A stretch of 64,000 nt of DNA from Brachypterus glaber (GCA_958510825.1 OY294052.1:9073816-9137815); one strand, 5' to 3'. Shown: positions 37,803 to 49,380, numbered from the stretch's first letter. Notes: generated by a model not told the origin, from the sequence alone. A program made the numbers and translations.

Positions 37803-37870
37803 ATCTCGGTCTTACTCGATTGTGAATCTCAGCACACGCATCGACTCACAATCTCCTCATCCGACCGAGA
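37803..37870. repeat. Hairpin TCTCGGTC ... GACCGAGA
   Basis: TCTCGGTCTTACTCGATTGTGA on the left pairs imperfectly with TCACAATCTCCTCATCCGACCGAGA on the right (bulged stem). A fragment of the same element lies at 1235-1300. Confidence 0.7.
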
Positions 37871-37890
37871 AAAATTATTTTTTTACGACT

Positions 37891-38420
37891 GTCTTAAGCT
37901 TCGGTTTCCTCCAAAAGTCACAGTCGCTAACGACTGCGACCGGGTAGCCGCGACCGAGTCGTTGCATCTCCAATGCATTTTAATAGTCCCTGTTTTCCTA
38001 GCTGCTGCTGTGTCGTTACTACTAACTACCAGTCCCCGTTCGTTTGGTCGCCGATCGCTTGACCGCTACGGGAGCAGACGCAGGACTATTTCGTCACGAA
38101 TTTTACTGTGAAACAGGTTGTTTTGCGACAAGTGTCTTTCACTGTTTCACTCAATTAGAATTGATTGAAATCCCTTCACCTCTCTAAGCCGAAACATCTC
38201 ATCAACTTTTACCCTTTTTTCTTCATGATGTAATGTTATGTAATGTATGAGATATTCATACTGATTGAAAGGCATAAACTCGCAAACAATAAAACAGCTG
38301 TTGATAAAATGGCCAGCTAACAGAATCGCGACTGGCGACTTGCGAGACCAAGGAAAACAGGTAGGGTCGTGATGACCTGGTCCCGGCTACCCGGTCGAAG
38401 TCGTCAGTCGAAGCTTTAGA
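37891..38420. repeat. Locally GC-rich inverted-repeat island
   Basis: AAGCTTCGGTTTCCTCC and GACTGCGACCGGGTAGCCGC at the left are partly inverted by GGCTACCCGGTCGAAGTCGT and CAGTCGAAGCTTT at the right. The block is clearly richer in GC than its surroundings and contains no open frame of note. A degraded MITE is most likely; a regulatory element cannot be excluded. Confidence 0.5.
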
Positions 38421-38539
38421 ATGTTAGTCAAATCGTATCAAAAACTCTTAAATATTCTGTAAGCGGATGACGGTACGAATGAATCCTTACGGTATATAGC
38501 TCATTCCGTAAGTGAATGACGGTATATGACACATACATA

Positions 38540-38645
38540 GAATGTGTAGAATGGCTGGTTCGGAATATGCAACATTCTACACTTGTTACAGAATATACTA
38601 TTCTAGTCCTTGGATCATAATATACTATTTTCGTTCTTGTATCAT
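38540..38645. repeat. Junction-like fragments of the satellite family
   Basis: TTCTACACTTGTTACAGAAT and ATACTATTCTAG resemble the ends of the CTACGAC/ACTAGTTATAG repeat. CTTGGATCATAATATACTAT repeats the block at about 1279-1298. Confidence 0.5.
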
Positions 38646-38966
38646 AAATAACTCTTACGGTATATTTATTGTATTTTCAATAAATCATATGATAAAAATA
38701 TATTTTGTGGCTTACCACATATTGAACAAGCATTAACTTCAATATTAAAATTCACACACAATACATTTTATGTATTGTATGTATTTGTATGTAAGCTTAA
38801 AATTTTATTAGTTTTTTTGTTATAAATTGGTAACTTATTACCCATAATAAATATTGCCAACGTAATTTTACTATTTAAAATCAAGTAAAGGCCCTAATGG
38901 AAAACGCACTTCATTCATTCTTGTGCAACCGGTACCAAGTACAAAAAAAATAGTTAAATGAAATAA

Positions 38967-39209
38967 GGGGCAGTCCATAAAATACGTCACGCAAATTGAC
39001 TAAAATTCATACACTTCATACCCTGTTTCTCGCATTGTTAAAGGCTGTAGAGATTTAATATTTTGGCTAGGCTCCCTAACACCCCCCCCCCCTATTGGGA
39101 GGGTAGCCAAAATATGAAATCTCTACATCCTGTAATAATGAGAGAAACGGGGTATGAAGTGTATGAATTTTGGTCAATTTGTGTGAGGTATTTTTAGGAC
39201 GACCCCCAA
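38967..39209. mobile_element. Palindromic MITE of the TACGT(A/C)ACGC type
   Basis: GGGGCAGTCCATAAAATACG with AAATTCATACACTTCATACC faces GGTATGAAGTGTATGAATTT with GGACGACCCCC. A run of about 13 C lies near the centre (39080-39092). Ends and inner block resemble 47074-47177. Confidence 0.85.
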
Positions 39210-39941
39210 ATAGCCTAGAATTTTAATTTGTAATCAGATTAAAACTTACTCTTTAAATTTTGATAATATTTTTTAGTTTTTTTTTTTGTATTTTATATGT
39301 TTTTTAATGTTTTTTTTTGTGTAAATTAAAATAAATTATAAAAAACTTGTATTATAAGTTGTTTTATTTCGGATTATGAATAAGAAATAAAATCTTGACT
39401 TGCACAATTGTGTCACGACAGATATGTCACGCCTGATACAAAGAAATTATTATTTTTTCCAAATACCTAAATAAATTTTAAGCAAACCAAATGTCAACTT
39501 CGTGTCTATACAATGTATAAAAAATTTCGACTCTGTAGTCCCATACAATTAACAACATAAAAAAAATGCGAGCAAGTGTCGAATTATGGGTGTTTTTTTG
39601 TAACTTAAATCATGAGAAAAGTATCGTTAATCGAGGTGACTTTGGATGGTGTAGATTACTTTGAATACATTTTAGCAAAAACCTTTTTAACAAAAGCACG
39701 GGTGCACAAGTTTTAGTGTTGTGTGCACAAGTTGTAAGATTTAATTTCACAACTTATAGTAATATTTAACTGACCCCTTCCTAACCCGGAAAAAATTCAT
39801 TAGGTAATATTTCGAAGACACCTTATCTAATTAATATTAAATTTTAAAAATAAGAGGTAAAATTATTATTTAAATTATTAGATAACAATAATACTAAAAC
39901 TCTAATTATTTTAAACCCGATACCGGAATATTCAATGTATA

Positions 39942-40661
39942 CAGGGTTATTCAGAAATAAGTTCGAGCAATTTAAAAGGTGATTCTACCTTAAAAAATAT
40001 GAAGAAAAGTACCTATAAAGGTTTGTCCGGAAATGAGTCCTAAGGGAGATACGGCTTTTAAAATTGTAATAAAAATAAGGTTTTTAATTAGTAACTCTTG
40101 TACCCTTTAAGCTAGAGAGACAAGCTTTGGCATGTATACTAGTATTAATAAGGGCAATAAGTTTGTGTTAATTTATTTTTTTGAATTTGTCCAGAAGCGT
40201 GCCTAGATGGACAAAATATGTGAGGCGTAACACATTTGTGCCCCACACTTTTTTATGTGTATTTTTTTTGGTTTTTTTGTTATAAATATAGATTCCTTCA
40301 ATAAAAATACATAAAAAATGTCATATAGTGTAGGAGCAACCGTTTAAAAAAAATGCAATTAAGAGAAAGTAACATTTTGTGCCACTAAAAATGATACTTT
40401 TTAAAAGGCTATAACTCCTTTAATATTAAATTTAGGTGTTTTGGTGAAGAATACATTTTTGTTTAGTTTTAAGTGAAGAATCACCCTGCAGCATTAAAAT
40501 TTTATTGATCCTTTTTTTGTTCCCCATTTAAAAGTCCATCTTGAAAGGGACGTAGCTCCCTTAGGGCTCATTTCTGGACTAAGCTTTATAGGAACTTTTT
40601 TTATATTTTTTAAAGTAGAATCACCTCTTAAATTTCTCGAACTTATTTCTGAATAATCTTG
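39942..40661. mobile_element. Foldback/MITE, CAGGGTTATTC family, 720-bp member
   Basis: CAGGGTTATTCAGAAATAAG at the left and CTTATTTCTGAATAATCTTG at the right, each flanked by TA. The arms match 3546-3866 closely; the centre is about 400 bp longer. The 115-residue minus frame (40494-40841) only crosses the right arm. Confidence 0.9.
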
Positions 40662-40679
40662 TATAATATACCGGGCATC

Positions 40680-41300
40680 ACAGATCATATGTACACCGCA
40701 TATTTTCTGTATTAAATACAAATTTTGTGATGATATAAAATTTTGAAATTTGGTACCTAATATGTACCTAAGGAACCTTAACTTTTGACATTCAAAACAA
40801 CATTTTCCTACTTCCAGTTTTACTCGAAGTGCTTCAAACATTCACATTTTTAGTGCGAAATCTAAATGCCTTACATGTCTGTAATTTGCGCACTTTTCTG
40901 AGAACAATGATACCACATAAGTGATATTTTAAATGTCAAATTTTATTTTAATTTATTTTCAATTAGGCGGGCCATGACATCCTTAATTAACTCTAATAGA
41001 CCCCACAAATGCTAAAAAACAAACTTGTATTATACAATTATAATATTTATTCAAATTAGGAGGTTTTAAGCTTTTTTGATTTTAGTACCTGTACACCCCT
41101 GCTATCATGGCACTATTTAAAAGTACAAGATATGTGGAATCGATCCATGAGATAACTTTTTTAAGTGGAATAATTACGTTTTTCTTTGTTTTGACTACAA
41201 TTTTAATTTTTAATTTAGGATAAAAATAGCAACCGGAAGTAGCTAAATGTTTTTTATATGACCTATGTCATATTTATCTGGATGTATGATAATATTGGAT
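40680..41300. repeat. Dispersed repeat related to 62460-62900
   Basis: AGGAGGTTTTAAGC, GTACACCC, ATCGATCCATG and AAGTGGAATAA occur in the same order at 41055-41170 and 62490-62615. The part at 40690-40900 contains inverted matches to 62690-62890 (TAAGGAACC, TTTTGAAATTTGGTACC). Probably two ends of a degraded inverted-repeat element. Confidence 0.6.
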
Positions 41301-41797
41301 CATTAATCTCTCGACATTGACAATTTAAAGGCCACGGATATTCAAAGCTTAATAATGAAGTTTAATAGATATGTAGGTTGAAAGTTTGCTTTAGGAAACT
41401 TGGCTTATGGGAAAATAGATGAGCTTTAGTATATCCAGTAACTAAAATTCAGTTTCAGTTTCATATCAGGAACTTAATTTTCTGTCTTTGCTGCTTTCCA
41501 TTCAACACAGTTTAGAGTAAGCCACCTTACTAATTATGACGTTCCTTTTAAGTTTCCAACTTAACCTAACTTCTACACAACTAAGCCGGTTATCACTCCC
41601 CTTTCCCCTGGAGTGGCTACCATCGGCAGTTCATCTCAGTTCGTACCCACTTGATTTATTTGAAAGATTGCGTCTACACTGCGTCATTTTAGTCTAAAAA
41701 TTTGGTAGTTTCTTGAAGAAGTTCGTTGTTTACATGCAAAATCCATCTATCCATTTTGATTTTATGTAAAATCAGAAATGTTTGGACTTTAAATAAT

Positions 41798-42070
41798 GGG
41801 AGGCATAGCGTAGTGGCTAGCGCGTATGCATACCAAGCCTACTAGGGTGAGTTCGATTCTCACTGGAGCCGATTTGCCTTTTTCGGTTAATTAATAATTG
41901 AAATTTAGCGAAGGCGATAAGTGAAACGGACACTCCCTAGAAACTGGTTCGAAAGTCAGTATAAGCCGGTGGTTCCGTCTACTACTAGCCCACACAAGTA
42001 CTGGACTTAGGAGATGCTTAATTAAGTAGAATAGTACGAGGTTAAACAAATAAACAAATAAACAAACAAT
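41798..42070 (+). mobile_element. tRNA-derived SINE, copy 3
   Basis: A box TAGCGTAGTGG (41806-41816) and B box GAGTTCGATTC (41849-41859), a better match to the polymerase III consensus than in the other copies. The body shares AATAATTGAAATTTAGCGAA, TAAGCCGGTGGTTCCGTCTA and GACTTAGGAGATGCTTAATT, and the tail is (TAAACAAA)n. This copy has 12 to 15 bp (GATAAGTGAAACGGA) missing from copies 1 and 2. Confidence 0.9.
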
Positions 42071-42237
42071 AAGGGTAGGTAATACATACTAGGTATGGAA
42101 GCAACTGTTCCTTTCAACACTTAATCGCAGGTAAGATCGAAAAAATCCCAACTTTAGTCTCATCTTACTTTAAATGGTAAGACCTTAGACAAGTTTAATA
42201 ATAAACTCTTACGTAGGATGTATTATAAGGGCATATC

Positions 42238-42374
42238 CACAGACTCGCATAACAACAGAGTACATAACAATGTAATGCCGTGATTGGCTTGATGTGCCGC
42301 CATGTATCTTGTAAGCCAATCACGGCATCACATTCTTATGTTTTATGTTCTTATGCAAGCTTCTGGATAGGCCT
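42238..42374. mobile_element. Palindromic MITE, GCCGTGATTGGCTT family, copy 1 (137 bp)
   Basis: AGGGCATATCCACAGAC and TGCCGTGATTGGCTT face AAGCCAATCACGGCA and TTCTGGATAGGCCTT around TGTGCCGCCATGTATC. TA flanks both ends. A sibling is at 53001-53147. Confidence 0.92.
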
Positions 42375-42611
42375 TAACATGGGGTATAGGATGACTAACG
42401 GAAAGGGTTAAACTAAATGGAAATAATTTTTAAGTGGATGAAGGTTAAAAATCGTTCGAGACATAATCTTTAAACCAAATATATATTTGACCAGTGCGAC
42501 TGTGCGATAATATTATATTCTAGCTCTTGTGATAAAATAGATGCATGTGCTTATTAATAACTACATTATAATGAGGACAGAATTTTTTTATTTTAAACAA
42601 AATTATAAAAA

Positions 42612-42933
42612 TATTAATTTATTATTCCATCAATCTATTTTCTAATCATCTAATCTACAGAGTGATATTCGTAGACTGACAGTTTCGGGCTGCTATTTAT
42701 TCTAAGTCTAACCACACTATGTGCTTGAGACTCACAGGTCTTCAACTTGCTATCATTCAAAAAGTCTCCAGACTAGGAGAGGTATGAGTAGTTGTCTACA
42801 TCTAGCAAAGTCTGCATCAATCTAATGACTATATTCCGTGCAGAGTTGACTCTTGCTACTGAAGAAGGCCAGCAGCCCGAAACTGTCAGTCTACTAATAG
42901 CACTCTGAAAATAGATTGATGGAATAAAACATT
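42612..42933. mobile_element. Foldback repeat, second member of the 31450 family
   Basis: ATTCCATCAATCTATTTTCT and AAATAGATTGATGGAATAA at the ends. The inner GACTGACAGTTTCGGGCTGC appears again inverted as CAGCCCGAAACTGTCAGTC. The loop is longer than in the first copy. Confidence 0.85.
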
Positions 42934-43072
42934 ATAATGATTTTGATCAATCAAGAGAAACAGTGACAATTATATCATTAACTGTGGAATTGAGCGATTT
43001 AACAAAAAAAGCAATAAAATTATTAAAAAAGGTAGTTAAAGAAATATTAAATATGAAACACGTTGTAATACA

Positions 43073-44235
43073 TATCGCCTTGTAAATTCCGAAACATCGT
43101 ATCTGAAAAATGGGAACTTGCCAGAGACTAGAAATTATTCTTTTTTATGGAATTAGTAGGGTAGTAGAGGAAAGTCGCCTAATTTCGGATACCATTTACA
43201 ATGTATTCAATATTTAATACTCGGTATTACTTTTTGATATTTTTTTTATATAACCAGATACAACTTATTATAGCGAACCATGATTTATTATAAAAGCAAT
43301 TTTATTACAGTTTATTTTTTCCAAAAAACACGGTTAAAAAAAATCAGCGCATTTTTGTGCATTTGAAAAAGGGCTCCTAATTTCGGACATATCCGAAAAA
43401 ATTTTTTCAAGAGTGGATCTGGATCCCATTGCTTAAGTTTCTTGTTATTCCTTCACATTTAAGACGTAATTTAATCATTAAGCGATTTTCTACGAAATAC
43501 TATAGGAACTATAATTTTAGATTCCCAATTTCGAATATCTTAGTATATTAGGTAATTTTCGTTTTTTCAAAATTGTTTATCTTAGTTTGTTGTATCCTTA
43601 TAAAAATAATAATTAATGGTTGGTTATCCTGAATAATAATTACCTTGGGATATCCGAAATTGTGAATCAAATGCACAAAAATGGTCTATCCGAAATTAGG
43701 CAACTTTCAGCTTTTTAGATTAGAAATTTGTAGAATGTTTACGTTTTCAAATTGCTTAATTATGAATAGTGGATCAACTTAACTAACATCATAACTTACC
43801 CAAGACAGAATCACGAATTTTTATAACGATTATTTATAAAATAAACAAGCATAATAATGCAACTGAGCACAAAACTGCCATTTGCAATATAAACGATTTG
43901 TGCTGCCATTTAAAGGGGAGAAGCTCTACCGTTATCATATTACAGGACAGATTTAGTTTGGCTTTTGGCTTCACATAAAAGTAGGTTTCTGTTTACCTTT
44001 GCAGACAGTATCTTAAATACACTACTATCCGAAATTTGGAAACCATCCGAAATTAGGCGCATTTCCTCTAATTTAATAATTGACTAATTTATATGAATAA
44101 GAACTTATTCTTGTTTATATGTAATTAATAAAGTTGCAAATAAATACCTTATTAATTGTTTAAAAAAGGATGATGTGCTATACCTGTCAAGTGGTCGTTT
44201 TTCAGATACGATGTTTCGGAATTTACAAGGCGATA
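43073..44235. repeat. Outer inverted repeat around a nested element
   Basis: TATCGCCTTGTAAATTCCGA with AACATCGTATCTGAAAAA is matched inverted by TTTTTCAGATACGATGTTTC with GGAATTTACAAGGCGATA. The same ends, more diverged, bound 24351-24932. Another complete element lies inside. Confidence 0.85.
43167..44068. mobile_element. TA-flanked element with repeated TCCGAAATTAGGC motifs, 902 bp
   Basis: Ends GAGGAAAGTCGCCTAATTTC and GAAATTAGGCGCATTTCCTC, bordered by TA on both sides. Further CCGAAATTAGGC-like motifs, in both orientations, lie near 43376, 43392, 43667, 43695 and 44026. No coding frame. Confidence 0.88.
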
Positions 44236-44860
44236 TTCTACACTTGTTACAGAACATACTGTTCTTCAAAATATTATATTGCTTAATTATCTCAAGGTCA
44301 GCTTGTACAAATCTCTCGTACATGGATTACAAAAAAATAAAATATGTAAATTGTTTGTCAAAACAAAATTAAAAAAACACTAATTTGCGTCCTTTTCGTG
44401 CGCTTGATGGGTCACATTTTATTGAAAAGTGCTAAACGGTCTATTCAAGAGATAATTTTCGCTGGCTTGATAATAAACAAATATCATTGTTGTCAATTAC
44501 CACATAAAAACAACATACTAAAAATGCTGTAAGTCCATTTAAGTTTAAATACTAAAAGTTACTAAGTCTAAAGGAATTTACAATATACTTAACCTGTTCT
44601 TGCAACTAAAAATTTAGTTGTTTTCCATCATTCTTTCCATGATTTTTTCAGGTATTTCTCGACAGAATAAATATTTATTATTAAAATAAATAAAATTAGA
44701 AAAACAATATTATATTTTGTTATTATTATAAATAAAGTAGGTACTTAGTGGCCCGATTTACGCAGATTTTTTATTAGCGTTTTCGTTTATTGGCTGTTAG
44801 ACATTTAACACGTTTTTAACTACTTTTGACGTTTTTAATTGTTTCACAGGAACTTTCAAT
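44236..44860. other. Stretch with no gene seen
   Basis: AT-rich; short frames at both strands near 44105-44372 overlap repeat ends. Confidence 0.5.
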
Positions 44861-44897
44861 AATATTTAACTTCATGTACATAATAGTATATTAAAGT

Positions 44898-45007
44898 ACT
44901 AGTTTCATAACATAGGTTTTTAGAGCACGAGTACAAGTTTAGAAAACGAGCCGCTTGCGGCGAGTTTTTTAAAGTACTAGTGCTCTAAAAACGTGTTATT
45001 AAACGAG
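44898..45007. repeat. Palindrome centred on CCGCTTGCGG
   Basis: TTTTTAGAGCACGAGTAC, then AAAACGAGCCGCTTGCGGCG, then AGTACTAGTGCTCTAAAAA form a long stem. The ends ACTAGTTTCATAACA and TGTTATTAAACGAGT are only loosely complementary. Confidence 0.75.
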
Positions 45008-45610
45008 TGCTTTATACAATTTTTTCTATTTTGCTCTAAAATTTAATATACACATTTAAATTGATGATTGATTTAGGGATTTTTGTTTTGGGTTGGCATT
45101 ACAGATTACACTATGTTTAAAATTCTAAGAACAAATGATATTTTGATATATTTTACAGTAATCTCTTCTTTTTTCACTGCAATTAACCAGTCCACAATTT
45201 TAACAAGGTAAAAAATAACCCAACCCAACAGAAAAAAAAGTAGAGACCTCTTAAGGGCCTTTAAGAACATGAAAAATGCGTGTAATTATGAGCTTATAAG
45301 AGTCGCAAAATAGAAAAAATTATTTTAATTAATAAAATTTTATTTAGGGATTTAATGTTATATAATATATATTATATAAGGTAATAAATGTATTTAAGAA
45401 AGAAATTAAGCGCTCGAAAATAATGAAATAAATTTTTCAGGGTATCTTTGTTATTAGTAGAGCTGGTAAAATAACTCATGGCACTTTAGCCTTTTTCAGT
45501 AATAATAAAAAAATGCTCCTAAGATGGGGCAGGGAAGAGTTATGTTAATAGGCACACAAGCCTAAAGTATATACAGGATTATTCAGAAATAAGTTCAAGA
45601 AATTCAGAAA

Positions 45611-45715
45611 TTTAAAAGTTAGCTCTCATTTTTACCATAACCTCAAAAAACATATCATATCATTACGAAAAGTATGTTTTTTGAGGTTCTGTTGAAAATG
45701 GGAGCTAACTTTCAA
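45611..45715. repeat. Near-perfect hairpin, 105 bp
   Basis: AAGTTAGCTCTCATTTTTAC and ACCTCAAAAAACATA pair with TATGTTTTTTGAGGT and AATGGGAGCTAACTT. It sits next to a fragment of the CAGGGTTATTC family. Confidence 0.85.
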
Positions 45716-46632
45716 ATTCCGACCTCAGATTCGGATTCAGGGGCTTAAAATACAGAGGGATTGACTAGTCAAGTTCGTCGGAGATGCAAAATTTCTAATT
45801 TTGTGTGGCTTTGTTATCTCTGCAACTAAAAGTCCGATCAAAAAAAGTTTTTTACAAAAGATTTTTATTTTTTTGAGGGGAATTAAATAACAGTAAAAAA
45901 ATATTTGTTTGTACTTAAAAAAAAAACAAAGTTGACCTTGAAATGATCTTGAAAAGGTAAATATCCGTAAAAAATAAATATGCCATTTTGTTTCCACTAT
46001 TAAAATAAACAAATTTTGTCAGATATTTTTTTTCTAAAATGCATAATATTCGAGATATTTGAAAGTTTCAGGTTAAAAAAAAAACACCCGGTATAATATA
46101 GGGCTTTTTTAGTGTTACTACACAGACCTGTTTAAACGCTTAACGATTAACATATTAAAATTACAAGTCACATTCAAATTACACAATTTAAAAAATAATC
46201 ATTTGTTACAAATAATTGTTATGAAAAATTAAAATGACCAATAATTTTTTTAATAATTTTAAACATACATAAAATTTAATTGTTTAATTTATTATACAAA
46301 TAATTGGAAATTTTTTATTAATTATGAATTTAAAGTAATTTGAAATTTCACAGCATTTAAAAATGATTAAATTATTGTAAATTTTTTATTGATTTTTTTT
46401 ATATACATTTCAAATTTTAAATTATAAGAAAACGAGTTAAATAGAATTAAATAGGAACAATAAAAAAATATATAAAAAAAAAACATTTGTGAAGTTTCAT
46501 AAAAAGTTCATGTATCTACATTATTTTTACCAATTTAGTTTAAATAATAATGAAAAATAAAGTTTGTGCCTTATAGAGGGCAAACAATTTAAATCTATAA
46601 AGAAATTGCATTGCTCTACTACAGAATTTTCA

Positions 46633-47037
46633 CGATCAATGAGAAAATCCCTACCAAAATCTCATATAGCTGCTATTTCACGCTTTTTTTGCGATATTAA
46701 GTGAGCATATATTGGTATGGTGGCTTTCGCACAGATTGTTTAAAAATTAAAATACTTATTAAAAATAAGCATATCTGTATTGAGAGAGTACAAATCGGCG
46801 CCATCTAATGCTGTACAAAAAATACTACATTTGATGTTGGCAGACCTGTAATCTGATAAGAATTATCTATATCTAGATTCACAGGCAGACAAATTTTTTT
46901 GTCTCGAAGCCAGCACCTAGCACCGACAAAGCAAATCAAATTAGAAATGAAAAATAAAGTTCACTGATGATCGCAAAAAAGCGTGAAATGGCAGCTCTAT
47001 GACATTTTGGTAGGTATTTTCTCATTTCTCATTGATA
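46633..47037. mobile_element. Foldback element, arms about 65 bp
   Basis: CAATGAGAAAATCCCTACCA with TTCACGCTTTTTTTGCGAT (left) faces ATCGCAAAAAAGCGTGAA with TTTTGGTAGGTATTTTCTCA (right). The centre of about 270 bp is not coding. Confidence 0.8.
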
Positions 47038-47073
47038 ACTCGCTTTGGGTTCGTTTCCGGACATATGTTCCTA

Positions 47074-47177
47074 TGGGAACGTTCAAGTATTATGTAACGC
47101 AAATTGTACCAAAACTCAAAGTATAAAGTGTATGAATTTTGGTATATTTTGCGTTAGGTAATACTTAAACGTTCCCT
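47074..47177. mobile_element. MITE, GGGAACGTTCAAGTATTA family, copy 1
   Basis: GGGAACGTTCAAGTATTATG with TAACGC faces TAATACTTAAACGTTCCC; the central CTCAAAGTATAAAGTGTATG resembles the 38967 MITE. Relatives at 52777-52928 and 61709-61835. Confidence 0.85.
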
Positions 47178-47829
47178 ATGCTGGTTTTTCATATTTCGTG
47201 GTGGAGAATTATTCCCTTTATAGGTACTGCAAACACCATGTATAGTCTTATCTTATAAAATACGACTAAAGCTTAAGCCGTTTGAAAGTTATTATAGAGG
47301 TGCTGAACCATTTTAAAAAAATAACCCTGTATAATATTATTGTGTTGTTACAAAAAGATAAAACATAAATGGGTTAAAAGAGCAATGGTGTTAAAAGTAT
47401 TAAAAAAATACAGTTTGAAAAATATAAAAGTGCTGAAAGTATTCATCAATCATATTGTGTCAGTCAAAATCATGCTTTTCCGGTTTATCCATATGAAACT
47501 TTTTTATAATCTGTTTTAGGATATTGTTTATTATTATTATTTTTTTTAATGGAATAAAAATTGAATAGATACAGATAAAGCACATTCATGTAATGCAGAA
47601 TTTGTAAAAGTCCAATCTATTTTTTTTTTTTTCATTATTTACATTGTGAACTGAATTAGAGTCGGATGATAACATCCCTACAGTCAATTTTAATACACAT
47701 ACAAAAGGGATTTTCCAGTGTCATTTCCCACTAAACCTATTTTCCAATTTTTAATCAAACTAATTGGTCAGTATTTGTTTTTGTCTAACTTCTCGATAGT
47801 TTTAGAAATTAATAGCATACTAGATCTAG

Positions 47830-48568
47830 AATAGAATAGTATATTCTGTAACTAGTATGAAATAGACAATATTTCGCGAGAGCGGAAAGTTTGTCATACG
47901 AGCCGGCAGGTGAGTATGACGGTCCCGCGAGCCCGGAATGACTATTCCATACGTGTTGTAGACTATACTTTTTCTTCGACTGCAAATAGCAAACACTGTA
48001 TGGCTTTAAACTGCGGACAAGGTTAAAAACAATGTTTTTTTGTGACTCGACATTCCAAATGCAGCAAAACACATATTTTTAAATAAAGCAATTAAATTTA
48101 TTTGATAATTTTATCAAATCAGTACTTAAAAAAGATTTTTATTTAATTTTAGCACATATTTACAAATTATAATGCAAAAATTGAAAGTTATGTCAGATTG
48201 TTGTGACATATATCAGGTTTAAATATTTAACAATAGATGGATCAGTTATAATTTTTTGAACTAAATTGATAAAAAAACTGGTCAAATATTAAGAAAAACT
48301 AATAAACTTTATGTAATTTTAACGCAAAACTTTAAATTACATTAAATTATTCAATATATCACGGTAAAATAAATATATTTTTGCTAATTTTGCTACAGTT
48401 TTCTTTACTTTTATGAACAAGAGATGGCACTTCATGTGCTCATTCTAACACTTGATACGGAATATTCATACAGTATCTAGAGCTAGAATGGATTCATTCT
48501 GTGTTTTAAAAGTTTGTGTATTTGCTTACATTCTAAAGCAGTCGTAGAAAATAGTATATTCTATAACT
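47830..48568 (-). repeat. Satellite-like repeat, copy 2 (reverse orientation)
   Basis: Reverse complement of 4484-5165 over its length: ACTAGTATG...ATTTCGCGAGAGCGG, GTTTGTCATACGAGCCGGCA, then GCAGTCGTAGAAAATAG. After the end it would run into another unit, but a MITE sits at that join. Confidence 0.88.
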
Positions 48569-48569
48569 A

Positions 48570-48982
48570 AAGTTTATTTTTTTAAGGTATAGTTATTTTA
48601 AATTTGCCGCTAAATACTCCAAAAAGTCCAATTTACACTGAAGCATGTGGCTTGTTTTGAATGTCAACATAAACAAAATTTATAATTTTTGTTTACTTAC
48701 TTTGTTTTTATGATGATGATGTAACAAAAGAGAATTGATAAAGCTGTTGTTAAAAATACTTTTGTATTCCTGTAGAAACAAAATTTGCTTATAAAATCGC
48801 TTTTATTCCAATAATATAATAAACCATTGTTTTGTTCTCGTTAATGGCACGTTTTACGGTTGTGTAAATTGTGCCTAGTCATTTCGCTTACGACGCATGC
48901 GTATCTTACGTTGCTATGGTAATTTCGAGATTGTTTACAAGCGGGAAGGTTTAAAATAACTATACCTTAAAAAAATAAACTT
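48570..48982. mobile_element. MITE inserted in the satellite, 413 bp, exact TA duplication
   Basis: Ends AAGTTTATTTTTTTAAGGTA and TACCTTAAAAAAATAAACTT. Flanks TATAACTA and TAGTATGG rejoin to ACTAGTATGG when one TA is removed, which is exactly the sequence present in the uninterrupted copies. Confidence 0.92.
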
Positions 48983-49036
48983 TAGTATGGAATAGTCAAT
49001 ATTCCGAGGGAGCGGAAACTTTGGCATATTGCCATG
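48983..49036 (-). repeat. Satellite-like repeat, continuation into the next unit
   Basis: TAGTATGGAATAGTCAATAT, then GAGCGGAAACTTTG, matches the beginning of the reverse-orientation unit at 47850, showing head-to-tail arrangement before the MITE inserted. Confidence 0.8.
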
Positions 49037-49134
49037 GTAAGACTTTTTATTTTTCACTGCATTTAAATTTATTTGTAATCACCTGAAACTTTACTGCTAC
49101 TAATAATACTACACTTAAAAATTGGACGTTTTTA

Positions 49135-49380
49135 GTAAGCCCCACGCACTCTTCATGTACGTATCAATTACCATCTCATATCGGCCTGGCGATTCTTTTT
49201 GAATAAAAAGCAGAACCAAGATTTCTCTGATTTCTTTGTTACTTTCTTTTCTTGCTGTTTTTTGATATATTGACAGTGCTATTTATGATACAGAGGACGA
49301 ACTAACAAATATAAGGGGGTGGCAATATTAGGAACATGGCAATAATTGGCTCACCCACCTTAGTTAAACTTAAATTGTTT
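49135..49380. repeat. Dispersed block, inverted copy of the 36-kb block
   Basis: 49135-49265 is the reverse complement of much of 36170-36300. Just beyond, ATGGCAATAATTGGCTCACC repeats the sequence near 36466 in direct orientation, so the two loci are rearranged relative to each other. Confidence 0.65.
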
